From Anoplopoma fimbria (lineage: Eukaryota > Chordata > Actinopteri > Perciformes > Anoplopomatidae): a DNA stretch of 64,000 bases. Made by a program: the position numbers and the translations under genes. Shown piece after piece: positions 44,230-60,385 of this stretch (positions are counted from its first letter, which is position 1; each line of letters starts with the position of its first letter). Location of the stretch: NCBI RefSeq assembly GCF_027596085.1, contig NC_072460.1:9596231-9660230 (forward strand), given 5' to 3'. The notes under the pieces were generated by a model that was given only the letters and a program-made list of their open reading frames with translations, was not told the origin of the DNA and searched no databases.

Positions 44230-44805
44230 GCTCAGTCTCTGCATATTTGTCTGTGTGTCTGCGAGGAACCACTCCCCATCCCTCGGTAACCTTCTACACA
44301 AACACTACATGGAAGCTCGGTGCTCACCGCCTCCGGTTTTAAACCACCTTTTTTTCCCCTCGTCTGACCTGACGCAGTGCAGGATTTGGCGGTGTATATT
44401 TTGAAGGGAGGGGGATGTGAATGAAGGTGGTGACGGTGGTGTCGGTGGTGCTGCTGGATGGGGGTGTGGGGTGGGGGGCAGGTTACAGAGCCGAATGAAA
44501 ACATGTCACTCAGGGCCCATTAAAATGTAACCCTGCCCAGCAGAAGAAAGAGACCCATATCATCATTAAGTCATCTCGGGGCGAAGCGAAAACCGCAAAT
44601 ATTATTCCTGCACCCCCCCACAAGACACACATGCACACACACTCCTCCCCTTCTCTTCCTTTCAAAATGACAGAGAAGACGGGATGATTGGAGCGACGCA
44701 GTGTTTGCTCACCACCCGAGAATGACAAGAAGATGTTTGGGAACTTCCTGATCATGCATCGGTTTAGTTTTCAAGCGCAGACATGAAGTAAATCATACAG
44801 GTAAA
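44230..44805. promoter_or_regulatory. CpG-enriched interval, possible regulatory DNA or 5' exon
   Basis: By eye there are roughly two dozen CpGs in about 575 bp, clearly more than in neighbouring DNA (for example TCTCGGGGCGAAGCGAAAACCGC near 44574, GGAGCGACGC near 44690). The interval ends at a donor-like CATACAG|GTAAAG near 44800 on the plus strand. The only nearby ATG (44782) is closed by a stop one codon later, so any exon would be non-coding. No TATA or clear promoter element is identified. Confidence 0.22.
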
Positions 44806-45764
44806 GTCTTTCTTCTTCAATTTTGTGTTGACAAACTTTTCTATGTATCTATTTATCTCACCTCCTACTCACTACATTTCCTGTCACTATTAGTCCCTTA
44901 ATTAGTTATTTTAGTAAATTAAATGTCTGAAAATAAATGCCACAGAGTCAAGTGAAGTCTTTAAATTGCTTATTTTGTCTTACCAACAGTCCAAAACAGA
45001 TATAAATGAAAATGTTTGGAATTTTGCTTAATAAGTAGAAATTTAACAATTATTCAAACTGTTAATTGACATGCATAGTATCTTTGCCAGACTGAGTAAA
45101 ATTTGAATGCAACAGAGATGTTTTGGTTAAATCTAACTTTCTAGGCCTGCGAAACAATGTCTGCGTCTGGTCAAATCAATCCACAGACAAGCCATAGCTC
45201 TTGGGAGCCAGCTCATGGATGTATGAAGAGAACTGGATACAGCGTTGGTGGCAGGATCCCATTCATTCCTAAAAAAGTTGGTATGGTGCGCATGAAGCAG
45301 AGTAAGCTTGACTTCAGAGTTAAAAATTCTGATATATTTACCAGGATCTTGTAGCAACATTCTATATCCATGGGCCATTCTATATCCTTTAACTCCGCCT
45401 ACCAGCCCTCGGCCCATCCTCTTTCTCATTCACACAAACTGAGGAACGGAAATGACTCTGGATTGGACTATCAGTGAATGTTACGAGTTGTAGGACCAAA
45501 TTATTTAAATAAGGGCTTTTCATGTGTTTTAACTGGTAAGTTAATTTACAAAAAATAAATATTCACTCACTCACAGATGTCTCTTTAACAATGTAACTCT
45601 ATTATAAAAATATTTTGGGGCGCAATGGCATCACTGGCATCAGTTTGGCCATTAGGTAAAATTTGCTCAAAAGTGCCCCCCTACCCCCAGCCCCTCACAC
45701 ACACACACACAGAGCCACCTCTGTAACCAGGGGGCATTTGTGACGTTCAGCAGTATGAAAAATG
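44806..45764. other. Unique non-coding DNA, possible degraded dispersed repeat
   Basis: The part 45150-45480 reads like an old dispersed element, but no terminal repeats or target duplication could be defined. A donor-like CTG|GTAAGT lies near 45535. Confidence 0.5.
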
Positions 45765-45885
45765 ACTTGCCCCCGTGGCGCACCGGGGGTGGCAGTGATT
45801 ATAATATCCAGATAATCATTTCAAACAAATTATCATAATTATCAATCAATCATGAGCCTATTTAAGCAGGGGGGAGGGATGGGGG
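45765..45885. promoter_or_regulatory. Possible conserved non-coding element
   Basis: A G+C-rich start (GTGGCGCACCGGGGGTGG) runs into a dense set of ATTA/GATAAT/TCAATCAATCATG motifs over about 100 bp. This contrasts with the flanks. The call is inference. Confidence 0.3.
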
Positions 45886-46758
45886 AGTGTAGCGCTGTTG
45901 GCAGGGGGTAAACTATGGCCTGGAGCACTGGATCACTTCTGTGACCCATGAGCCTCCCTCTGTCCACATAATAGCCCTCATACATTAAGGGTCATTTAGC
46001 TAGCATATTTAGAGATTCAATTCCCCGGCTTGATATGAGGCAAAAAAAAAGACATTCACAGACAACTATGCACACACACGCACATGGACTCACAACTGCA
46101 GCTGACCCCCAACTGGCTCCCTTATCTTTCAACATGGAGTGGGAAAAATCTACTTATAGGTCAGAGTTCATATGAACCCCTCTCTACATTTGCAACTTAT
46201 GCAGCATCTTAATCATTTACTGCATATGTTGCGTCACAAAAAAATAGTGCTGGAGTTTGACTTTAAAACATCTCTGTCAAGAATAGAAAGAAAGACACAA
46301 ATCACTATCTGGAAATCATGAGTGCTAAATAGAAATATGTTAGGCAACCATGTCCACCTTCACTCAGACAAATAAGTGAGGAAGAGTGACATAGGCGAAG
46401 TTGCAAAGACTTGATCGTCTTAAAGAGATATTCCGCTGTATCTTTTCAGAGTAAATCCCCTGTGAAAAGCAGCATGAATTGATTCAATCTCAGTTGTATT
46501 GAGAGGTGAATGAATGGGCCTTGGAGAGCGAGAGAGACAGAGAAATTGAGAGAGACAGAGGAGATAGAAGGAGAGAGAGATAGATAGTAGCCTTCGGGGG
46601 AGATGATCGTCTTGGGAAAAAAGCAATCAGTGCTCATTGATTTTTTTGCCGTTGGTTGAATGGAGGGTGTCTATCTGGAAGTCATTATCTGCCATCTGAT
46701 CTGCTGGAGTGTTTACACACGTCAGGATGGACAGCAGCGCTCCTCTGAAGATGAGGAT

Positions 46759-46760
<2 letters not shown>
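45886..46760. other. Unique non-coding DNA
   Basis: No gene is recognised. A GA-rich patch lies at 46525-46590. Confidence 0.65.
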
Positions 46761-46843
<83 letters not shown>

Positions 46844-46863
46844 CACACATGCACACACACACA
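46761..46863. repeat. (CA)n microsatellite, ~103 bp
   Basis: This CA array has GCAC and ATGC interruptions in its right third. Confidence 0.98.

Positions 46864-48301
<1,438 letters not shown>

Positions 48302-48395
<94 letters not shown>
48302..48395. repeat. (CA)n microsatellite, ~94 bp
   Basis: This is a pure CA array. Confidence 0.99.
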
Positions 48396-48397
<2 letters not shown>

Positions 48398-48681
48398 TTC
48401 AGCAGTGAACTAGTTTATTCACAAGCTACAACTCAATTAACATTCTGCCTTAATCAAGCATAGCGATGTTAATGATATGGTGGAGAAAGGAGAAGTCAAT
48501 GTTTATGTGCGTGTGCCCATGCACTGTGTGTGTGTGTGAGTGACTGCACGATGTGGATGAATGAGTCATGTCATAAGGAATAGCTCATGCATAATTTCAT
48601 TCATATTCATAACAGGCATGTGGTCTGCCACCGCCCGATGAGGGCCCACCGCGACTCACACTCTGCATAATGAGATGTGGC

Positions 48682-48683
<2 letters not shown>

Positions 48684-48763
<80 letters not shown>
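48684..48763. repeat. (TG)n microsatellite, ~80 bp
   Basis: This is a pure TG array about 290 bp from, and opposed to, the preceding CA array. Confidence 0.99.
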
Positions 48764-48766
<3 letters not shown>

Positions 48767-50237
48767 GATTTTATGTACCCCAGGTAAGCATACTGTATGT
48801 CTGTATTCTGTCATCTGTGTGAGTCTGGGAGTGTGTGTTGCACATTACGCTTCGACCAGTGCATGTGTGTGTGTGTATGCGCGTCTTTGCATTTCTGAGA
48901 GTGTAAATGTGTGTGCGTGCAGAGCGGCGTGCACGGGCCACTCTTATGTGAAGGGCGGTGAGGTAGTTTATGAATCCGTCTAGGTTTTTCCACATTGTAC
49001 GAACATGTGGGGAACAGGGAACAGCCCAAACCACCTGCGGTCAACTCTTAAAATAAACTCATTGAGTAATGTAGGATTTCAAATCAACCAGGCAGTCTGT
49101 GATTTGCATGCCCGCCTGTTTTAGAGGGAACAGCAACAAGACCCTTGACCTGAAATGCAAATGAGGACATGTATGAGATTTTTGTTTTTCTAAGGGCCAG
49201 ACTGGTCATAATTGTGAAGTATGCCAAAAGTGTAAGTGAAATATGTCTTGCTAAGGCTGCTCACAAGGAGTCTCTTCTCACACACTGCTTCTGTTAAGGG
49301 GAGCTGGATTATCTATTGAAAAATAGTCCACCATTAGTTCTGCTCCTGGTGTTTTGACCATCATGTCATGTAAGATAAGACAAGCAGGCCATGCAAACTT
49401 TGCAGACAAATTCCACATCTCAGTCTCAATTTCTTTGACAGCTAAATCAATAATGAACGCCACTCATGTGACATAATGAATGTTTTTAGCTCAGTTTTAA
49501 CCAACATTTTTAACCAACATTAATCAAAGTCCACCTAAGAATTGTAAACAAATATTTCCAACTAAAGCTCATATTTCAACCATTTTTGTATCGTATTAAT
49601 ATTGGGATGCAAGGTCAGTCAATCAATTCTGAAGTGAAAAAGAAAAAAAAAAGACAATGCCAATAGTGGGTTTGGGAGTAGTTTGAATACTGGTGCCATA
49701 CTGCAAATATGGATTGCTCTTCTAATCTGATAAAACCACACATAATTTACTGCTATCCCATTTTCAATTATTGATTCGGGTCTCAACTCTCCTGCCATTG
49801 ACTTGACTAGGAGCACAGCCGAACTGCTTCAGTCTATTTCAGAAGGAGTGTCCACTCTGCTGCAAACATTGTTCTTTCATGGACCATTAGATGGACATGA
49901 ACTCTCTCGCTGTCCTGTCTTGACCCGGCGACACTGGCCGTAAAAGCAAACTGCCCAACCTCTTCAATAAATTTATCACCTCATAAAGTGGTCAGTGACT
50001 GGTCAATGGGACGTGTCGGTCACAGTGTGTGTGCGTTTCTCACATTTGTGCATTTGTGCTTTTGTGTGAGTGAAGAGGGATTTTCAGTTATTCGATAAGA
50101 AGGGCTTTTTTAGATATTGAAACACTTGCCAATTAATTCTTAAAATAAGGATGATTTATTTCAAGCCTTTGCATGCTGAGCTGAGTCTTTTGTAGAAAGC
50201 TAATTTAATGTAATTCTAATACAAATATTCATGATAG

Positions 50238-50238
<1 letters not shown>
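48764..50238. other. Unique non-coding DNA
   Basis: No gene is recognised. A donor-like CCCAG|GTAAGC lies near 48783 directly after the TG array, without an exon. Confidence 0.65.

Positions 50239-50320
<82 letters not shown>
50239..50320. repeat. (TA)n microsatellite with (TATG)3 tail
   Basis: About 35 TA units are followed by three ATGT-type units. The sequence is self-complementary and may extrude as a cruciform. Confidence 0.98.
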
Positions 50321-50321
<1 letters not shown>

Positions 50322-50677
50322 TCAAACAACTCAAAGCACGCAGATGATCTTTTTCTGTAAACCCAAAAAAATTCTCAAACAAAACTGCAGCTGGATGTGC
50401 ATTTTTGGAGATATTTAGTGTGTATGCGATCCAGCAGAGCCAGAGGAGTTGAGAGGAAACTTTCTTTCATTGTCTTACAAATGCAGACATACAAATGTAA
50501 AAATAAATGTCTTTCTACTTTTTATGTTTGCTATAAACTGTGACTTAATCACTTCCCCCTCACAATGACTTTCCATACTTTTGATGTAAAGATAAATCCA
50601 GCATGATAGTTGTCATGTGAGGCAGGCGTACAGAGACAGGATTCATAAAATAGAAACAACCGGTGTAACTATCCTAC
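50321..50677. other. Spacer left of the candidate exon
   Basis: This is unique sequence and would be intron downstream of the minus-strand exon candidate. Nothing else is recognised. Confidence 0.55.
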
Positions 50678-50728
50678 CTTTTTGATGCAGCTGTCAGGGG
50701 AGGCTTCGTCATGGTCATTCATCATCTG
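50678..50728 (-). CDS. Candidate small internal exon, 51/48 bp, unidentified gene
   Basis: Minus strand: a pyrimidine tract (CTTCTTTTTTTGTGTTTTCTC) ends in AGCAG, a tandem NAGNAG acceptor. The exon follows and ends ATCAAAAAG|GTAGGAT, a good donor. Length is a multiple of three with either acceptor (51 or 48 bp). Only one frame is open, and it reads (Q)MMNDHDEASPDSCIKK, an acidic, polar, protein-like peptide; the other two frames stop at once. Local G+C rises inside the segment compared with its flanks. I do not recognise the protein. It could be a cassette micro-exon or, with the double ATG, a start-containing exon. Nothing else in the window continues it with certainty. Confidence 0.45.
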
Positions 50729-51063
50729 CTGAGAAAACACAAAAAAAGAAGATATACATTGGTGAAGCATTTAATGGTTCCAAAAACCCCACACTGTTAT
50801 TCCAAAGTCAAGAAAAACAATAAACCAGGCAACAACATTTGATTTGATGAGAAGAAAATCAGTTTTTATAAAGAATGAAAAGAGAATATTGATTCCTGTG
50901 CTTCACAGGGACTCGGCCATGGGTTGTGACCGTCGCTGCTTGACGACACAAGCACAGGGTGTTCACAGTTCATCACACAGACCCTCTGGGCTACAAATGT
51001 GACCAGAGGGATATAATAATGGACTGAGGGGTCACAAAAACATACACAGAAGCAAAAATAACA

Positions 51064-51064
<1 letters not shown>
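50729..51064. other. Spacer right of the candidate exon
   Basis: This is unique sequence and would be intron upstream of the minus-strand exon candidate. Confidence 0.55.

Positions 51065-51111
<47 letters not shown>
51065..51111. repeat. (CA)n microsatellite, ~47 bp
   Basis: This is a pure CA array, shorter than the others. Confidence 0.98.
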
Positions 51112-51114
<3 letters not shown>

Positions 51115-52228
51115 CTGATGAATGAATGCCCCACAGATTTTAATTCTCCGCTTCAGCGTTGCAGGAAATTTAGCTGAGTGTGTGTGTGTGAGTAAGTGTG
51201 AGTGTGTGTGTGTGTGTATAATTAAGCCTTCAAGCAATATTTACTGGGGCAGATGGGTGGTAGAATGCTCCCAGTGTCTGCCAGAGGAAATGAAGGAAGT
51301 GGGGGAATGATGAAGAGATGGGGCTGCCCTGCTGCAATGAGGGGGCATTTCACATATAATGGCAACCCAGAGTCTCTCTCCGTCTGTCTGTCTCTTTCTT
51401 TCCCTCTCAGAAGCCCATTGATGGCAAGTGAGGATCAAAGAAGAGATGCAGACTGTTTTCAGAGCAGATTTAGGTGGGGTGAGGGATCAGCGTGGTACTT
51501 ACTGAGTTTAAGTGAAATTAGGCCCATAAAACTTCCCCAGCACAGACTCCCTATCCTCCTCATCTGCCCCTTTCACAGTAGGTGTGTTGTTTGGGTGTTG
51601 TGGCAAGACTGGTTGCCTTTACATTAGAGCTGACATATTGAAGTTTGTATTTCCTCAACCAGCGTGGCCCACCGTGATTGGGCGAATAGACATTTATCTG
51701 CTGTGAAATCTGCCATGGAGACTGTGGAGCCATTCTTTCAGTTCTGGCATACAGCAACTTCTTTTATGCGACTTTCTATACAAGGCCTCAATTCACTTGA
51801 GGTGATTATGAATTGTGTTTAGGAGACTGTGGGTGTGTGCACTCACATGTGCCTCTAGATAAAGGTGTTCATACGGTAACTTTCTCTGTGAGTCTACTTG
51901 TTCCCTAGTAAATTAGAAAAACAGTTATCTCAACATTAATTCACTCTCAACTCTTCTTTCTCTCCTCTCACTAAACAGTGAACCAGATGGGCCACATGTG
52001 CACCGGCGTGCCGTACGAAGTGGTTTCCTACATTAAGCTGTCAAGGGATCTGTTTCTCAGCCTCAGCAAATGGGAGCAATTACACCACAGATACTTACAA
52101 CAGTGTTCTCAGCCTACTTAAACGTCATCTAAACCTTTACAGAAGCATCCTGTTCCTGAAATCAGCTTCACACAACGCAACAACAAGAGATGCCGTGTCC
52201 CTCGTGGCCAATCAAATTTGTCACATCA
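51112..52228. other. Unique non-coding DNA
   Basis: No gene is supported. Short TG runs lie at about 51178-51220. Confidence 0.65.
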
Positions 52229-52309
52229 TTTTGACTGGTAACTGTAACGCCACTATTTAGAAAAATTTGCACCCTTTCAAAATAGGGGCGCTACAGTTAC
52301 CAGTCAAAA
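52229..52309. repeat. Near-perfect 23-bp inverted repeat, ~35-bp spacer
   Basis: The left arm (52229-52251, starting TTTTGACTGG and ending ACGCC) pairs with the right arm (52287-52309) at 22 of 23 positions. The spacer itself shows partial self-complementarity (CTATTT/AAATAG). This is typical of a miniature inverted-repeat element or its terminal hairpin. I could not define outer ends or a target-site duplication. Confidence 0.85.
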
Positions 52310-52655
52310 CCATGAGAGGTGAGGTGCAGTAAGTTTCATCAAAGTCAGATCAGCTTCTGTCCATAAAATAAATATACAAAGCTAAGGGGCCTGATCAGCT
52401 TTTTCTCAGTTGTTATAAAAATCTTTGAAAATATATAGTACATCGTATTGTGTGTTCATGATCGTACACAGAAATCCTTTACTTTTTTGGTTTACGTCAG
52501 ATGCCCATGGATGAAAAAACTCTTGACAGTAACAATATTAAATAGGTGTTAATAAAGTGTGTACAAGTGAACGAAAGTGCGCAGGTATTGTTGATTTATT
52601 TGCATATAATGCTTCAAATTGCTGGTTAATTGCTGAATAGAGTTAAATGAATCAG
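52310..52655. other. Unique non-coding spacer
   Basis: Nothing is recognised. It may include the rest of the palindromic element at its left edge. Confidence 0.55.
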
Positions 52656-52770
52656 TAAGATAAGATAAGATAAGATAAGATAATCCTTTATTAGTCCCGC
52701 AGCGGGGAAATTTGCAGACACGATACGAATGCTTGCATCTATGCAGCATTGTGTGAGGGGGCATATGTGA
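52656..52770 (-). mobile_element. 5'-truncated non-LTR retrotransposon 3' end (Rex-like)
   Basis: Tandem TAAGA units (52656-52684) adjoin CCTTTATTAGTCCCGCAG and CGGGGAAATTTGCA. On the minus strand this is a 3' end reading ...CCCCG, CTGCGGGACTAATAAAGG and then (TTATC)n. From general knowledge, this is a common 3' terminus of non-LTR retrotransposons in percomorph fish, often assigned to Rex families. The body beyond about 52725 is not clearly recognisable, so the right boundary is approximate. Confidence 0.65.
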
Positions 52771-56779
<4,009 letters not shown>

Positions 56780-57320
56780 TGCAAATTTATTAAAAGGGTC
56801 ATATTTTCATCAGGGCCTTGTATGATCATCCATCACCTGACGTCCAACGCCCCCTATCCTTTTAAGGCCGTTGACACTGAACTTGCTATCGACAGAACCA
56901 TACAGATAAATTATCTGCTTGGCCTTCGCTTTATTGATAAGCCATTTGGGCAGATGATCAGTAATAATCATAAGTGAATAAGGGCGTGCCGATAGATCTT
57001 CCGGTAGCAGATGCTGTGACAGCCGCAGGGTTGAGACCCAATAAATAACCCTACCTTTTGGCCTAAGAGGATTGCCTACACAGCACTGCTGCCTACTGCT
57101 GTGGCATGCCTTTTCAGATAATGATATATCACTTCCTCCCTCTTCATTTTGATAAAGGTTGCAGTTTATCGATACGTGGCAGCAGGAAGAAAAATAATAT
57201 TGCCTTATTTCTAATGATCTCCTATTCTTCCGATGACACATATTGCCTCTGAGCAAGCAGGGGGGGTTATGGGAGAAAGATTTAGGGTCTTGACTTGAGG
57301 GCATATAGATTGAATCAAAG
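56780..57320. promoter_or_regulatory. Possible conserved non-coding elements
   Basis: This is non-repetitive sequence with repeated TAAT, GATAA and TTTATTG motifs and retained CpGs (CCGATAGATCTTCCGG near 56987, TATCGATACG near 57166). A 230-codon minus-strand frame (57502 to 56810), the longest repeat-free one in the window, covers it. That frame lacks a recognisable domain, signal sequence or biased composition, so I treat the block as regulatory rather than coding. Confidence 0.3.
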
Positions 57321-59872
57321 GTCATGCCACGGATACTTTTCATTTTACGTACCTCAGATGCCAGCGCAGTCCATGCATATATGAATGTTTTACATTTATG
57401 CACTACATAAATTTGATATTGGCTTTTGAGCTCAGCAATGTCATATGTTTCATATCTCCATTTCCCCTTGCAAACTGAATTTGTGTATTTAGAAACATAC
57501 ACCAGACCACACTGTCTGTCCCTCTGTCTACTGCCAATATGAGTTCCTAATTCAAACCAGGAATTCCTTTAGGTAGGTAGAAAAGGACACGGAAACACAG
57601 AGAGGGGGATCTCTCATCGCATCAGGGGCTTTTCTGGACAGCAGCCACTGAGATATTGTCACGTGACGACGGATAACTGGCAAGTAAATTGCATATCGTT
57701 TGTCAGGGTCCAGCTAAATATTTACACCGTTTGCATATTTCAACATAAACAGAGGGGTTTTGGTAGCTTTACATTACTCCACTCTCCCGCTTCCTTCAAA
57801 TCCAATATATGTACAGGAAGGACAAACTGGCTCAAACAAGCAGACTGGATGTGGACAGAAGTTAGACAGAATGCAAGACGGAGGGAAATGAGGAGAAAGA
57901 GACATTTTAAGATATCAGTTTTTGTAGTTGTGTGTCTTAGTCGGTCAGGCATCCCCCTGCAAATCTGTGGCTTTTCTTCAATTTGGTCCAACACACATAT
58001 ACACACATATACTAAGAGTTTGGGCGCGGGCCCAAACACAGAACTGAAAAGTCTCTAGTGACTTGGAGGCTAAGTGCATGTATACATGGGTCAGTGCGTG
58101 GGACAAGCAAGGGCTTTCTTTAGGGCTCAGAGGGTTTATACCAAGGTCAAGCCCTACACACGATGATGATGATGATGCTTGAGAAGGCCAAAGCCACACC
58201 GGGTGCCTCGCTGACGAGATTTCTCCAGCAGATAAATAAACAAGGCCTGACCGTGGATTTCCTGCTCAGGGGAATGAGTGTGTTTTTGTTTGTGTGTAGC
58301 AGGGCACTCTGATTTGATCTGATGCACCAAATAGAGACAAATTATACACGTACTAGAACCATTACATAATTAGAGTAGTAACAGTTATGCAGATCAAACA
58401 TCTCCAAGAGGTCCTCGGTCTTCTGTACACTCAAAGTATCCACTTACTTCTTTAGCCTATCTTCACTCTCTCAATGGTCTTTTTGTACTGGTATGACTTC
58501 TGTGTTTACAGGGAAGATGTAGAGCTTAGATGTTAGGTCATCAGCAGGACAGAGGTGAATGGTATGGCGTGTGCCGAGGAAAGAGTACACAGATCCTAGT
58601 GTTCATAACACTCTCTGTCAGGTACGCAGTCTGTGATTTTAGCTGTATTTATTGCACCAATAAACTTGAACACACACTCTTTCATTAACCACAACAAACA
58701 TATAAATTAAATGACCGAGACATACTGAACCCTGCATCTGTTTAACATGATGCCGTCCTTCCTTTTTTGTGCATTTCCTCATTATTTGTTTTGGCGTTCT
58801 ACAAATGCCATCAACAAGTAAAATCAAAGGGTTTATTTCAAACTCAAGTAATTTCGGCACGTACACGATATAAATGATAACAGCAGCTTAATAGTTGTAA
58901 TTGCTGCTATTAGCATGTTTATCATTTTGAGTATGATGTTGAGATAAAACACAAAAGGAGTTGTGTTTAAGAAATGGACTGTAACTAGTGCACTGGTTAT
59001 CCTTGTGATTTCTTCTGGTGGCCAATCAGATAATTTGCACAGTGGAAATATATAAAGACCAGAGCAGTTAGGCCAGTCACTACTGCCAAAAGATACTGTC
59101 TGGACATACCGGCTACATATGGTTTCTTTCACTATGGTTGCCAGTGAGGAACACATTCTGCATGGGGTTTAGGCAAAGGAAAAATGAATTGCCAAATGCA
59201 AATAATGGCCCCTATATCATGACATATCATCAACACGCTATTAAGGATTTAATACTTTCTAAATAATGGGATGAAAGCTTTTAGACAAAGGAATAACTAA
59301 CAATTCAATAATGTCCTTACATTTTACAGCAAATAATTTTATAAAGTGTCCTAGATGTCAACCAAACAAAAATTACAAACTCTAAAGCACATTTTAGGAG
59401 TGGCAACAATTAAAAAACACCAAAGCAAAGATGAGAAATCATTGATTGAACCCTATTGTGCAAATGAATCCTCCAACATTTTGCTCTCATTGATTTGCTC
59501 AGTCTAACATTTGTTGCTGCACAGCAACCCTTTTGGGGCTCCAATGCTCCATGTCCAGTTTTTTTCCTTCTTTCTAACCCTCCCTCTGTCTTTCCGTACA
59601 CACACACTCTCCATTTATCCGTGCTCTCAAGAGATAGCAACATTTATCACCACCAGAGCTGTCTCCAAGTCCACAGGATCAACCCATCACCTCCACAATA
59701 AATGTCAAGCTGTCATGATTTATGCAGCTAATGAAATTGATTAGATGGCTACAATGTCCCAGAACATTGTAATCGTTTGATTCACTACTGTCCTGTTTGC
59801 TCAAAGATCAACGGTTGTGTGTCTGGGATGAAACCAGCGCTGGGCGGTAAAAACAGGTTGTGAGACATCTTG
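57321..59872. other. Unique non-coding DNA
   Basis: No gene is supported. A (GAT)n run of about five units lies at 58160-58176. Confidence 0.6.
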
Positions 59873-60385
59873 TCAACTGCTGCTTGACAATAATACAGTT
59901 ACATCTTTGGAGCCTCTGTCATCAGGCTTTATGGTTTGGCCTTGAGGACTCTTCAGAGAAGATATAATTGAGTGGAGATAATGTAGCTGCCACACTCCCT
60001 TGTACAAAGGCCATTGTCTGATGTTCTTGCCATCAAAACCCAAGATGAGTTGAAGTGTCACTTGCTTTGATCATTTCAGGGATGGTCTCTGACTTCAAAC
60101 GTCTGCGTTGTAATGATGTTGCAAAAGCAATGATATGATGCTGCCGGCTATCCTCGGTCACTGAATGGAAAAAGTGTGTCCAACAGTGGACTTTGTGGTG
60201 CAAGACACTGCCAAGTAGAATTTAAGTATCTTACGGATACCTCATGTCATTCCAAAGTTCAATCTCTCTTATGAGTTATAAACCAAGTACAGTTACATCA
60301 ATACCAAAGATCATAATTTTGAGCCCTCCATCAGTGGTGTCAGACTGCCAAATGCTCTTTACTTTGTCAAAGACAAAACCCACCT
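59873..60385 (-). pseudogene. Possible degraded coding relic, family unknown
   Basis: Reading the minus strand from 60385 leftward, successive stop-free stretches of about 30-60 codons occur in shifting frames. They contain protein-like runs such as DKVKSIWQSDTT, SETIPEMIKASD and LGFDGKNIRQW. The breaks could be frameshifts and stops in an old transposon or retrocopy. The plus strand is also unusually open here (60244-60453, then a frame to about 60605), so the strand assignment is uncertain and chance is not excluded. I recognise no domain. Confidence 0.22.

Noticed and set aside
45121..45480. Possible dispersed repeat or small gene
   Set aside because: It feels like an old repeat, but no termini, target duplication or domain could be shown; left as an interval note.
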